Positions 1 through 7,831 of a stretch of DNA of 30,308 nucleotides are shown piece by piece. Each line of letters opens with the position of its first letter. Position 1 is the stretch's first letter. The stretch lies in assembly GCA_030042915.1 (NCBI GenBank), contig JASHYS010000448.1, positions 1 to 30,308 of the forward strand, read 5' to 3'. A program made the translations under genes and the position numbers. The stretch comes from Acidobacteriaceae bacterium. GTDB lineage: Bacteria > Acidobacteriota > Terriglobia > Terriglobales > Acidobacteriaceae. The notes beneath the pieces were generated by a model that saw only the letters and a list, made by a program, of their open reading frames with translations, ran no database searches and was not told where the DNA came from.

Positions 1-1
1 T

Positions 2-1420
2 CGCACCTACCTGCCCAGCGAAGGCGCTTACCAGAACAATGCGGCCTGCGTGGGCGGCGGAACGCTAAGCTACGGAGCGCAGGCGTGGCGCTACCTGCCG
101 CAGGATTTCCGAATGCGTTCCACCTACGGCGCGCCCGCGGGGAGTTCGCTTGAGGATTGGCCCATTTCTTACGACGATCTCGAGCCTTTCTACGAGAAAG
201 CGGAATATGAGGTTGGCGTTTCCGGCGACTACTCAGGCACTCCCTTTCATGGGCCGCGGCGCCGTCCGCTGCCCATGCCGCCCCTGCCACCCAATCGCGA
301 GTTTGAAATCCTTGAGCCCGCGGCGCGGCGCCTCGGCTTGCATCCCTTTCACCTTCCCATGGCCCGCAACAGCGTTCCCTACAACGGCCGCGGGCCATGC
401 ATGCGCTGCCGCTGGTGCGTGGGATTTGCCTGCGAAGTGGATGCCAAAAACGGCTCGCAGAACACCGTGATTCCCATCGCATTGCAGACCGGCAATTGCG
501 AACTGCGCACGGAATGCCTAGCCAAAGAGATTCTGACTGACGATCGCGGCCGCGCCCGCGGCGTGACGTACTTCGATGCGCACGGCCATCTGCAGGAGCA
601 ACCGTGCGATTTGGTGGTGGTCTCAGCCTGCGCCATCGAGTCGGCGCGTCTGCTTCTGCATTCGAAGAGCCGCCTGTTTCCGAATGGGGTGGGGAATCGC
701 TACGACCAGGTGGGCCGAAATCTGCAGGGCCACCACTACACGGGGGCGGTGGGGTTCTTCGACTACGACACCTACGACGATTTGGGCCCCGGAGCAAGCA
801 TTGCCATTTCCGATTACAACCACGGCACTCCCGGGCTTTGCGGCGGCGGCATGCTAGCTAACGAGTTTATCCGTCTCCCTATTCAAATGATCGATCGCAT
901 GCCTCCCAACACGCCGCGATGGGGATTGGAACACAAAAAGGCCATGCGCACATATTTCAAGCGCAACGTCATGATCTTCGGGCCGACCCAGCAGATTCCT
1001 ACCGCCGAGGCACGGGTGACGCTCGATCCCGTGGTTGAAGACAAGTGGGGAATGCCCGTGGCCCGGATCTCAGGCAACGTGCATCCTGTAACGTTTGAAA
1101 TTGGCGAAGTGCAGGCGCAGCGTGCCGAAGCCTGGCTCAAGGAAGCCGGGGCGGCAAGCACGATGCATTTTGCCGGCAGACCCACCGTGGTTTCAGCCGG
1201 CCAGCATCAGGCCGGAACGTGCCGCATGGGCGACGATCCCAAAGCCTCGGTCGTCGACCGCGACTGCCGCATCCACGATGTCGACAACGTCTTTGTGATC
1301 GATTCCAGCGTGCACGTGACCAATGGAGGCTTCAATCCGGCGCTCACTATCATGGCCATCGCTTACATGGCCTCGGCATCGCTGGTTCGTAACTGGAAGG
1401 GTTCGGGATTCCGGTCATGA
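2..1420 (+). CDS. GMC-family FAD oxidoreductase, gluconate 2-dehydrogenase large-subunit-like (5' end missing)
   Basis: The frame is open to the left edge, so the N-terminal FAD-binding Rossmann motif lies outside the window. The visible part has the GMC C-terminal hallmark HQAGTCRMG near base 1205 and the final VIDSSVHVTNGGFNPALT region, which supply the catalytic His and Asn of the family. A cysteine cluster C-x2-C-x2-C-x4-C at bases 398-433, followed by DAKNGSQ, matches the cysteine-rich segment of membrane gluconate/sorbitol dehydrogenase flavoproteins rather than soluble choline or cholesterol oxidases. The family oxidises sugar or alcohol hydroxyls in the periplasm and hands electrons to a cytochrome partner. 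The stop codon overlaps the cytochrome start by 4 bp (ATGA), so the two are almost certainly co-translated. The substrate cannot be read from the sequence. Confidence is high for the family, low for gluconate itself. Confidence 0.88.
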   Translation, partial: RTYLPSEGAYQNNAACVGGGTLSYGAQAWRYLPQDFRMRSTYGAPAGSSLEDWPISYDDLEPFYEKAEYEVGVSGDYSGTPFHGPRRRPLPMPPLPPNREFEILEPAARRLGLHPFHLPMARNSVPYNGRGPCMRCRWCVGFACEVDAKNGSQNTVIPIALQTGNCELRTECLAKEILTDDRGRARGVTYFDAHGHLQEQPCDLVVVSACAIESARLLLHSKSRLFPNGVGNRYDQVGRNLQGHHYTGAVGFFDYDTYDDLGPGASIAISDYNHGTPGLCGGGMLANEFIRLPIQMIDRMPPNTPRWGLEHKKAMRTYFKRNVMIFGPTQQIPTAEARVTLDPVVEDKWGMPVARISGNVHPVTFEIGEVQAQRAEAWLKEAGAASTMHFAGRPTVVSAGQHQAGTCRMGDDPKASVVDRDCRIHDVDNVFVIDSSVHVTNGGFNPALTIMAIAYMASASLVRNWKGSGFRS

Positions 1421-2532
1421 GGCGATTGCTCAAGTGGGCCGCGATTGCCGCTGCATCGCTGATTGTGGTCGCTGTTGCCAGCGTCTTCGGTGCGTCAGCG
1501 TACTATTCGTCGGAACGCGGCCGGGGTTGCGCAAGCTGCCACGAGATGCGCTCTTACGTGATTGAGGCGCACGATTCGCCGCACCGGGCAATGGGCTGCG
1601 TGGAGTGCCACGACGCCAGCCTGCGCACCAAGCTGCGCCACACCTGGGTGCATCTCACGCGCAGCTGGCCTGAGGCGATCCGGCTTCGCGAAGTGGACGT
1701 TCTGGCCACCACGGCGAACTGCCGCACCTGCCATCAGCAGGAGTACGCCTCATGGCACGCGGGCCCGCACAGCGCCAGTTACACCGAAATTTTCACCAAT
1801 CGCAAGCAGAATTCCGAACGGCTCCTGATGGACGACTGCCTGCGCTGTCATGGCATGTACTTCGCCGGATCGATTCGCGACCTGGTGCAACCGCAGAACA
1901 CAACCGGTCCCTGGCATCTGATGGCCGCGCGTCTGGCCGATCAGCCTACCATGCCCTGCGAAACCTGTCATTGGATCCATCGCCAGGGCGCGCCAGAGAC
2001 CAGGCCGGCGGAGCGCATTTCCGTGGCTGGCAGCGCCATTCCCGTCTCGCTTGGGTTTTATGACCGCCGCGAAAGGCTGCACTTTGCCGCGGCCGATCTA
2101 CCCATTCCGCAGCTTTACGACCAGGCACGCGCTCTTCATGTCAGCCAGGATCCGCGGCAGGCAGTCTGCTACGAATGCCATGCGCCGCGAATGCCCGACG
2201 CAGGATCTGCGGCAGTGGCGAATTCCTGGGGAGAGCAAGCGGGCTCCGGCGATGACCGCACCCCGATGGGCGTGCACGAAGGCCTCAGCTGTTTCTCCTG
2301 CCACGGCGGTCACAACGAAAATGCGCGCGCATCGTGCAAGAATTGTCATCCCCAAATGTCGCATTGCGGGCTCGACGTGGAGAAAATGGATACAACCTTC
2401 TTTAAAGCCACGAGCCCGCACAATATTCACTGGGTAAAATGCACAGATTGCCATACGCATGGCATTCCGGCAAAAAAAGCTATACCCAAGCCGCAAGCGG
2501 AGCAGCAGGCGAGTTCCGGAATCCATGGCTAA
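1417..2532 (+). CDS. Membrane-anchored nonaheme c-type cytochrome (NapC/NirT-like N terminus)
   Basis: This 371-residue protein has one N-terminal hydrophobic anchor (about residues 8-30) followed by nine CxxCH haem-binding motifs, starting at residues 38, 61, 102, 141, 181, 251, 292, 307 and 342. The first two sit just after the anchor, in the spacing seen in NapC/NirT/NrfH quinol dehydrogenases. The rest resembles multihaem cytochrome c3/c554-type proteins. No enzyme domain is visible, so an electron-transfer role on the periplasmic face of the inner membrane is the likeliest. The start overlaps the flavoprotein stop (ATGA), which implies that it accepts electrons from that dehydrogenase; classical gluconate dehydrogenases use a tri-haem subunit instead. 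The stop overlaps the tlyA start by 8 bp. Confidence 0.9.
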   Translation: MRRLLKWAAIAAASLIVVAVASVFGASAYYSSERGRGCASCHEMRSYVIEAHDSPHRAMGCVECHDASLRTKLRHTWVHLTRSWPEAIRLREVDVLATTANCRTCHQQEYASWHAGPHSASYTEIFTNRKQNSERLLMDDCLRCHGMYFAGSIRDLVQPQNTTGPWHLMAARLADQPTMPCETCHWIHRQGAPETRPAERISVAGSAIPVSLGFYDRRERLHFAAADLPIPQLYDQARALHVSQDPRQAVCYECHAPRMPDAGSAAVANSWGEQAGSGDDRTPMGVHEGLSCFSCHGGHNENARASCKNCHPQMSHCGLDVEKMDTTFFKATSPHNIHWVKCTDCHTHGIPAKKAIPKPQAEQQASSGIHG

Positions 2533-3301
2533 CGAGCATACGCGTTCTGAAAAGACACGCCTCGATCTCCTGCTGGTGGCGCGCGGCATCGCTGCCAGCC
2601 GCGAGCGCGCTCGCGCTTTGATTTTCGCCGGCCGCGTGCTGGTCAACGAACAAAAGCTCGAGAAGCCGGGCGTAGTGGTCGCAGCAGATTCAGCACTGCG
2701 CTTGCTGGGCGAGGACGTACCTTATGTGAGCCGCGGCGGACTGAAGCTGGCGGCTGCACTGGACCATTGGCAGATTGACCTGGATGGCCGCGCTTGCCTC
2801 GATGTAGGAGCGTCGACAGGCGGGTTCACCGACTGCCTTCTGCAGCATGGCGCCGCGCACGTCACCGCCATCGACACCGGATTCGGGCAGATCGACATCA
2901 AGTTACGGAACGACGCGCGCGTGCGCCTGCTGGAGCGCACCAATGCGCGGCTGCTCAAGGCCGGATCGCTTGCGAAGCCTGTCCAGGACCAGGAAATCAC
3001 TCTCCTCGTCATGGATGTCTCGTTTATCTCTGCTACGCTCCTGCTGGGGCCGGTTTTCGCCGCCGCGCCTGCACTCACTGAGGCCGTGATCCTGGTCAAG
3101 CCGCAATTCGAGGCCGGCCGCGAGCACGTGGGCAAAGGCGGAATCGTCCGCGACGCAGCGGCGCACGATCTGGCCATCAACAGGGTTGTCGACTGCGTCC
3201 GCTCGCTGCGTTGGATTGTCGCCGGCACCATTCTCTCGCCCATCACCGGCGCGGAGGGCAACAAGGAGTTCCTGCTCTATGCACGGCGCTCGCTGAATTG
3301 A
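2525..3301 (+). CDS. tlyA: TlyA-family rRNA (cytidine-2'-O)-methyltransferase / haemolysin-like protein
   Basis: The 258-residue protein has an N-terminal S4 RNA-binding domain (about residues 11-60, RLDLLLVARGIAASRERAR) and an FtsJ-type Rossmann methyltransferase. The SAM motif DVGASTGGFT lies at 93-102. The probable catalytic K-D-K-E set is K74 (VSRGGLKL), D164 (MDVSFIS), K192 (VKPQFEAGR) and E248. Characterised TlyA proteins 2'-O-methylate 16S and 23S rRNA. I chose the ATG at 2525, not an in-frame start at 2459, because it gives the family's usual length and puts residue 1 just before the S4 domain; the extension would lie inside the cytochrome gene. Its 8-bp overlap with the cytochrome gene looks like translational coupling, although the two functions seem unrelated. 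Confidence 0.93.
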   Translation: MANEHTRSEKTRLDLLLVARGIAASRERARALIFAGRVLVNEQKLEKPGVVVAADSALRLLGEDVPYVSRGGLKLAAALDHWQIDLDGRACLDVGASTGGFTDCLLQHGAAHVTAIDTGFGQIDIKLRNDARVRLLERTNARLLKAGSLAKPVQDQEITLLVMDVSFISATLLLGPVFAAAPALTEAVILVKPQFEAGREHVGKGGIVRDAAAHDLAINRVVDCVRSLRWIVAGTILSPITGAEGNKEFLLYARRSLN

Positions 3302-3310
3302 GCCGCCTCG

Positions 3311-3934
3311 CTAGACTTGCGCGCCACACTTGCCGCAAAACGCTGACGGCCCCTCCAACTGCGCGCCGCACGTCCGGCAGACGCCATACCCACTCGCGCC
3401 CGAGTAAGCTTGCGGCTGTGGCGGATACGCCGCTGAAGGCTGCGACTGCACCGGATACGCCACCGGGGGTTGAGGCTGCGCCGGATACGCCATTGGAGGG
3501 TAGCCCGGGCTGCCGGGAATTACGGCAACCGCCTGATCGGGAAACTTCGGATTGGGTCCGTATTGGTTGGGTCCGGGCTGGCTGTCAGTGCACAGGAAAA
3601 CGATCTGAATGATCGCAGTGACAAATCCAACGATGGGGATAATGCCCAGCAAAATCAACAACGCCAGCAACCCGCCGCTTTTGCCAATGTCGTGGAATCG
3701 GCGCGTGGCAACGGCCAGCGATGGAATGATAGCGGCCAGGGAGTAAAGACAAAGGGGTATGAAGAAGAGGATCGCGCTGTTACTACCCTGGGTCATGGCG
3801 ATTCCCGCGCCGCCAATAATGGCCAGAACAAACACGGCCAGGACGTTGAACAGCACAAACATCCAATACTCGGTGCGCCGTGATCGTCCGCTGAACTCGG
3901 CGTACTTGTTCCACACCATCAAATACCAATTCAT
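3311..3934 (-). CDS. DUF805 membrane protein with C-terminal zinc ribbon
   Basis: The protein has 207 residues. The N-terminal half is a DUF805 module: the start MNWYLMVWNKYAEFSGRSRR, hydrophobic helices at about 25-48, 53-74 and 88-114, and the family motif RRFHDIGKSG at 79-88. A proline/glutamine/tyrosine-rich linker (about 118-180) contains three copies of an AYPxQxQPxx unit. The end is a four-cysteine zinc ribbon, CRTCG...FCGKCG (C186, C189, C200, C203). The function of DUF805 proteins is not established; this one should sit in the inner membrane with the ribbon in the cytoplasm. The start has a good Shine-Dalgarno (GAGAGGAAAG on the minus strand). The gene ends 9 bp from convergent tlyA and is divergent from nadK. 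Confidence 0.85.
   Translation of the reverse strand: MNWYLMVWNKYAEFSGRSRRTEYWMFVLFNVLAVFVLAIIGGAGIAMTQGSNSAILFFIPLCLYSLAAIIPSLAVATRRFHDIGKSGGLLALLILLGIIPIVGFVTAIIQIVFLCTDSQPGPNQYGPNPKFPDQAVAVIPGSPGYPPMAYPAQPQPPVAYPVQSQPSAAYPPQPQAYSGASGYGVCRTCGAQLEGPSAFCGKCGAQV
3411..3505 (+). repeat. Three-copy 30-bp imperfect tandem repeat inside the DUF805 gene
   Basis: The core GGATACGCC recurs at 3423, 3453 and 3483 with an exact 30-bp period, flanked by similar GGCTGCG sequence. It encodes the Pro/Gln/Tyr linker repeats of the overlapping minus-strand gene. Confidence 0.75.
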
Positions 3935-4112
3935 CGCTCTTTCCTCTCGTTACAGCCTGTTGAAAGTTTTGGCTCAGACTTGTTGCCCGCGACGCTCTTC
4001 GATGACCCAGCTAACGAATCGACCCCACATTTTGGCGTTGAGCCAATATACAGCGGAACTTCGATTGTGTCAGCAGGTTTTTGGCGCCGGCAGGTTGCCC
4101 TGCATCGCGCCT

Positions 4113-4142
4113 TTGTGTGCGGCGGATACGGTCCATTAAACT
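4113..4142 (+). promoter_or_regulatory. Possible promoter giving a leaderless nadK transcript
   Basis: TTGTGT at 4113-4118 and TAAACT at 4137-4142 are separated by 18 bp. The -10-like hexamer ends 7 nt before the ATG at 4150, and no Shine-Dalgarno precedes that ATG. The -35 match is only moderate (TTG conserved), so this is a weak prediction. Confidence 0.3.
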
Positions 4143-4149
4143 TGTGCGC

Positions 4150-5007
4150 ATGAACTGCGTCGCGATCGTGAGCAAGCCACACCGCGAGGAGCTCAAGTCG
4201 CTCCTGCCGGAGCTGATCGTGTGGCTGCGCCGTCACAAACTGGAGCCCGTGCTGGACCGCGAGGGCGGAGCCTATACCGACGCCGCACCAGCCGTCGACC
4301 GCGCCAAGCTGCCTGTGCGCTGCCCTGAGCTAGTGATCGTTCTGGGAGGCGACGGCACCCTTCTGGCGGCGGCGCGCATCTTCGCCACCGTGGGCACGCC
4401 CATCCTCAGCGTGAATCTCGGCTTCCTTGGCTTTCTAACCGAGGTGCGCCTGGCCGACCTTTATGCCACGCTCGAAAACTGGTGCACCGGCTGCCACAGC
4501 CTCGACCAACGGGCCATGCTGCACGCCGCGCTATGGCGCGACGGATCGGAACACTCGAGCTACGAGGCCCTCAACGAAATCGTGGTTTCAAAAGGCGACA
4601 TCGCCCGCATGGGCAACTTTGCCGTCGAGCTCGACGGCCGCAGCGTGGCCCGCTTTCGCGCCGACGGCGTCATCGTGTCCACTCCCACCGGCTCCACGGC
4701 ATACACGCTTGCCGCCAACGGTCCCATCCTTACCCCCGATGTGGATGCCATGGTGGTTACGCCCATCTGTCCGCACCTGCTCACGCTGCGCCCGATCGTG
4801 GTGCAGGGCAATGCGTCGCTCACCGTGCGCGTGGAAGGCGTTCCCAATGTCGCGCTGCTCACCGTCGACGGCCAGCAGGCGGTGGAGCTGCGCCGCGGCG
4901 ACGAGATGCGCTGCCGCCGCTCAAGCTATACCGTCAAACTGGTCCGTCTGGGCGATAGCGGGTTCTTTGATGCGCTGCGCAGCAAGCTGAGTTGGGGCGA
5001 GCTGTAG
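4150..5007 (+). CDS. nadK: NAD kinase
   Basis: The 285-residue protein is an ATP-NAD kinase, which phosphorylates NAD to NADP in the cytoplasm. Visible motifs are GGDGT at residues 66-70 (VIVLGGDGTLLAAARIF), the NE motif in LNEIVVSKGD, ADGVIVSTPTGSTAYTLAA and the C-terminal LLTLRPIVV region. The frame is open to 4081, but the 23 extra residues are arginine- and cysteine-rich without family similarity. The ATG at 4150 gives the standard start MNCVAIVSKPHREE. No Shine-Dalgarno precedes it, consistent with a leaderless message. The gene is monocistronic and ends 21 bp before a convergent lipoprotein gene. NAD synthetase, another NAD-metabolism enzyme, lies about 14 kb away. Confidence 0.95.
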   Translation: MNCVAIVSKPHREELKSLLPELIVWLRRHKLEPVLDREGGAYTDAAPAVDRAKLPVRCPELVIVLGGDGTLLAAARIFATVGTPILSVNLGFLGFLTEVRLADLYATLENWCTGCHSLDQRAMLHAALWRDGSEHSSYEALNEIVVSKGDIARMGNFAVELDGRSVARFRADGVIVSTPTGSTAYTLAANGPILTPDVDAMVVTPICPHLLTLRPIVVQGNASLTVRVEGVPNVALLTVDGQQAVELRRGDEMRCRRSSYTVKLVRLGDSGFFDALRSKLSWGEL

Positions 5008-5028
5008 AGAACACGCGCAGGCAATGGC

Positions 5029-5586
5029 CTATTTGGTCAGGTCGTCAAGCAACGTCTTGGCTTTGGCTACCAGGTTTTGCGCACCGTCCACGTCGCCCGA
5101 CGCCAGCGCGGCTTTGGCCTGCTTGATGTACTCCCGGATGTGGTCGGCGGTCTTTTGATCGGAATCGTTCAGCGTGTGGTTGATGTTGTTGAGCCCGCGC
5201 TCGATGGCGGCAATGGACTCCTGAGTCTGGTAGCGCGAGTTGGTGGGGTCGCCGGAGGAGAGATCGCCGATAGCGTTGACCGCCGGAGTGGGCGCAGCCG
5301 CCGACTCCTGAGGTGGATTTACCTCCACGGGAGGAAGAGGCTTGCGGTGCTTGGCTGGTTCCTCGATCGGCTCCGGCCGCTCCCTCATGTTATAGATCGG
5401 CCTGCCGGGGATCAGTTGCATCGAAAGGGGCAACTCGACAGAGACCACGTCGAGCGTCTGCGCATATTGCACGGGGAGCGCCAGCGGCGCCATTTGCGCC
5501 GTCTGGCCCTTATGGAAGGGCATGTGGATGCAGCCCGCTAGAAAAAGCGGCAGCAGCCACGCACCATACCTGGCAGGTGACCTCAT
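5029..5586 (-). CDS. Small lipoprotein coupled to a sensor kinase
   Basis: This 185-residue protein begins with a lipoprotein signal: a charged start, a hydrophobic stretch and the lipobox LAGC, with lipidated Cys at residue 19. A proline-rich middle (about 65-100) follows. The C-terminal 75 residues are charged and helical, with a possible TPR-like hairpin (AKAALASGDVDGAQNLVAKAKTLLDDL). I recognise no family. The start codon overlaps the histidine kinase stop (ATGA), so it is translationally coupled to the kinase. It may sense or buffer an envelope signal for the kinase, but that is inference only. Exported and lipidated: confident. Function: unknown. Confidence 0.8.
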   Translation of the reverse strand: MRSPARYGAWLLPLFLAGCIHMPFHKGQTAQMAPLALPVQYAQTLDVVSVELPLSMQLIPGRPIYNMRERPEPIEEPAKHRKPLPPVEVNPPQESAAAPTPAVNAIGDLSSGDPTNSRYQTQESIAAIERGLNNINHTLNDSDQKTADHIREYIKQAKAALASGDVDGAQNLVAKAKTLLDDLTK

Positions 5587-7553
5587 TCCCCAAACCCCTT
5601 TTCGCCATCGACGTTCGCCGGCTGAAGATTCCGGCGCGCCCGGTCGGCGGCGGTGAGTGGAATTCGCAGCCTGAATTCCGTGCCCCGGCCCTGTCTCGAT
5701 TGTACGTCTACGCTGCCATGATGTAACTGCAGGATGCGGTAGGTCATGGCCAGGCCGATGCCGCTGCCCCCGGCCTTGGTGGTGAAGTACAGATCGAAAA
5801 TCTTATCCAGGATCTCCGGTGGGATGCCCGTTCCCTCGTCGGCAATGCGCAGCACGGCCGACCCGGCTGCATGCTTGGCTTTGTCACCCAGGTGTCCGTT
5901 CGGCTCCTGAAATGGAGAGATTTCGGCGTCGCCCCAGTTTTCTTCCAAAATCACTTGCAGCCTGCCTCCATCCGGCATGGCCTGTGCGCCATTCTGGATA
6001 ACATTCAGCGCCGCTTGCTTCAAAAGGTCGGCGTCCACGTTGGCAATCAGCGGCTCTTCGGGCATGCGCGTGATTAACGTCACCCGGCGCATGGTGAGCT
6101 CGTCGGTTGCCAAAGCCAGCACGTCGCCGATCACCGCGCGCAGATCCTGCTCGCGCAATTGCAGCTCCACGGGGCGCGAGAAATCCACCAGCGTCTGCAC
6201 CACGCGGTCAAGGCGGCGTATCTCCATGTCAATCACATCCAAGTGCTTGAGTGCGGGAGCATCCGCCTCGCCCAGCTTCGACTTCAACAGCTCCAAGTGC
6301 ACCACAATGGCGTTGATCGGGTTCTTCACCTCATGGCCCACGCCCGACGTAAGCCTGCCGATCGCCGCCATGCGTCGCGAAAGCTCCAGTTCCGACTCGA
6401 TTTTTTCCGCCGTCTCCAGGTCGTGCAGCGTCACCAGCGCACCCAGCCCGCGGTGCGTCTCTTCGTCGTAGATAAAGTCCAACGACGCCTGAATGCGCCG
6501 CCCGCTTTCCGTGCGCACCTCCTCCTTCTCAACGTTGATGCCCGCATCCATGGCGTCGCAAAGCAATCCACCCAGCCGCGTTGAACGGTCGAAAATCTCG
6601 CGGGCATGCCACCCTAGGATGCTGTGGTGGTCGATCTCAAGGAAGCGTCGCGCCGCCTCCGAAACCAGCACCGCGCGCTTGTCCTCGGTAAAGAGCAGGA
6701 TGCCGTCCTGCAGGTTGCCCAGGATCTGGTCGAGGTTCTCGCGCAACGCCGAGTACACTTCCTCCACGTTGCGCATGCGCTGCCCGATCTGCTCGATCTT
6801 GGTCGACACGCGCGCCGCCACGTCCTGTTTCGTGTCTTTCTCTTCTTCGGCAGGCGCGCCTGAGGCCGCGGTCAGGCGGTCGAGCTGCCGGCTGATCTGG
6901 GTCAACGGGCGGAGGGCCAGGTTGCTCAGCAGGAAAGCCGACATCAGCGCCACGATCAGGGCCAGACCCATCAGCCGCAAGGCGTTCCGCAGCAATGGCT
7001 GGTAAACGGCGCGCAGCAGGGATGTGTGTACACCCACGTTTACCGAGGCGAAAAGCTTGCCGTTGTTTTCAAGCGGCGCCACCACGTCGTAAACCTGGGG
7101 CTCGCCGAAGGCCTGCATCATGGTCCGCACCGGGCTGGCCTTCAGCAGCTGGTTGTAGTTGGGGCGCACAGGCAGCGGTTTGCCCTGGTTGTCGGGATTG
7201 GTGCTCAGCAGGGTAGCGCCCTGGCTATCGCCGATGTTGACGTCGTACACCGTTGTCGAGTAGCGGATCGCCGACACCAGCACCGCCTTCAGCGTGTCGT
7301 CGTTTTGCACGGTCTCGGCCACCAGAGCGCGCAACTCGTCGGGATTGTTGGGATCGACCGTGCGATCCTTCAACCCGGTTTCAAGCGCATTGCGCAGTGC
7401 AAACCGCACCTCGTCGGCCACCATGCGATTGGTGTCGTAGGTTTCCAGCACCGCCGCCTTGACAAGCTGGTGGACATACACCCCCGACACGATCGCGGCG
7501 ATGAGGAATACCAGGGCCGAAATGGCCAGCACGAGTTTGGTCTTCAGACGCAT
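5583..7553 (-). CDS. Membrane sensor histidine kinase, NtrB/AtoS-like
   Basis: The protein has 656 residues. Order: TM1 (about 7-29), an extracytoplasmic domain (30-190), TM2 (192-214), HAMP (215-268), a PAS-like domain (275-380), the HisKA dimerisation domain with phospho-acceptor H407 in [12 protein letters not shown], and an HATPase_c domain with N-box asparagines near 517-521, G1 DEGTGIP (572-578) and G2 GSGIGLA (596-602). An extra loop of about 25 residues (538-563) interrupts the ATPase domain. It should phosphorylate the NtrC-type regulator encoded upstream on the same strand, 278 bp away. The extracytoplasmic region begins with a long amphipathic segment and has no family I can name. 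The gene has its own candidate promoter and is followed by a coupled lipoprotein gene. Confidence 0.92.
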   Translation of the reverse strand: MRLKTKLVLAISALVFLIAAIVSGVYVHQLVKAAVLETYDTNRMVADEVRFALRNALETGLKDRTVDPNNPDELRALVAETVQNDDTLKAVLVSAIRYSTTVYDVNIGDSQGATLLSTNPDNQGKPLPVRPNYNQLLKASPVRTMMQAFGEPQVYDVVAPLENNGKLFASVNVGVHTSLLRAVYQPLLRNALRLMGLALIVALMSAFLLSNLALRPLTQISRQLDRLTAASGAPAEEEKDTKQDVAARVSTKIEQIGQRMRNVEEVYSALRENLDQILGNLQDGILLFTEDKRAVLVSEAARRFLEIDHHSILGWHAREIFDRSTRLGGLLCDAMDAGINVEKEEVRTESGRRIQASLDFIYDEETHRGLGALVTLHDLETAEKIESELELSRRMAAIGRLTSGVGHEVKNPINAIVVHLELLKSKLGEADAPALKHLDVIDMEIRRLDRVVQTLVDFSRPVELQLREQDLRAVIGDVLALATDELTMRRVTLITRMPEEPLIANVDADLLKQAALNVIQNGAQAMPDGGRLQVILEENWGDAEISPFQEPNGHLGDKAKHAAGSAVLRIADEGTGIPPEILDKIFDLYFTTKAGGSGIGLAMTYRILQLHHGSVDVQSRQGRGTEFRLRIPLTAADRARRNLQPANVDGEKGFGE

Positions 7554-7568
7554 CGATCAGAATTCTCG

Positions 7569-7596
7569 ATTATCGCCAAGGCCTGGAGTCCTTCAA
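7569..7596 (-). promoter_or_regulatory. Candidate promoter of the sensor kinase gene
   Basis: Read on the minus strand: TTGAAG (7596-7591), a 16-bp spacer, GATAAT (7574-7569). The -10 element ends 15 nt before the ATG of the kinase gene. It suggests that kinase and lipoprotein can be transcribed separately from the regulator gene upstream. It is a consensus match only. Confidence 0.4.
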
Positions 7597-7831
7597 ACCC
7601 ACGCGGGGAGTGCCCTTTCAAAAAATGCCTGAGGCCCACATGCTGACGTCGCAGCTATCGGGGCCTAAAAGCCCAGCCCTCCGTGGGTTGTCGTCCGCAA
7701 GCTGCCAAGTCGCGCCCTGACACTGTTTTCGGCGCCGTTCAGGTCGTGCCCTAACCCTCTTACACGCCATTACTTGCTTCGACGCAAACCGGGCCCGTCG
7801 GGGACAGTATTCGGGCTTTTCCTCTAATCTT

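Noticed and set aside
7554..7831. Sigma-54 (-24/-12) promoter between regulator and kinase genes
   Set aside because: A TGGCA...TTGC-like string exists but with the wrong spacing.
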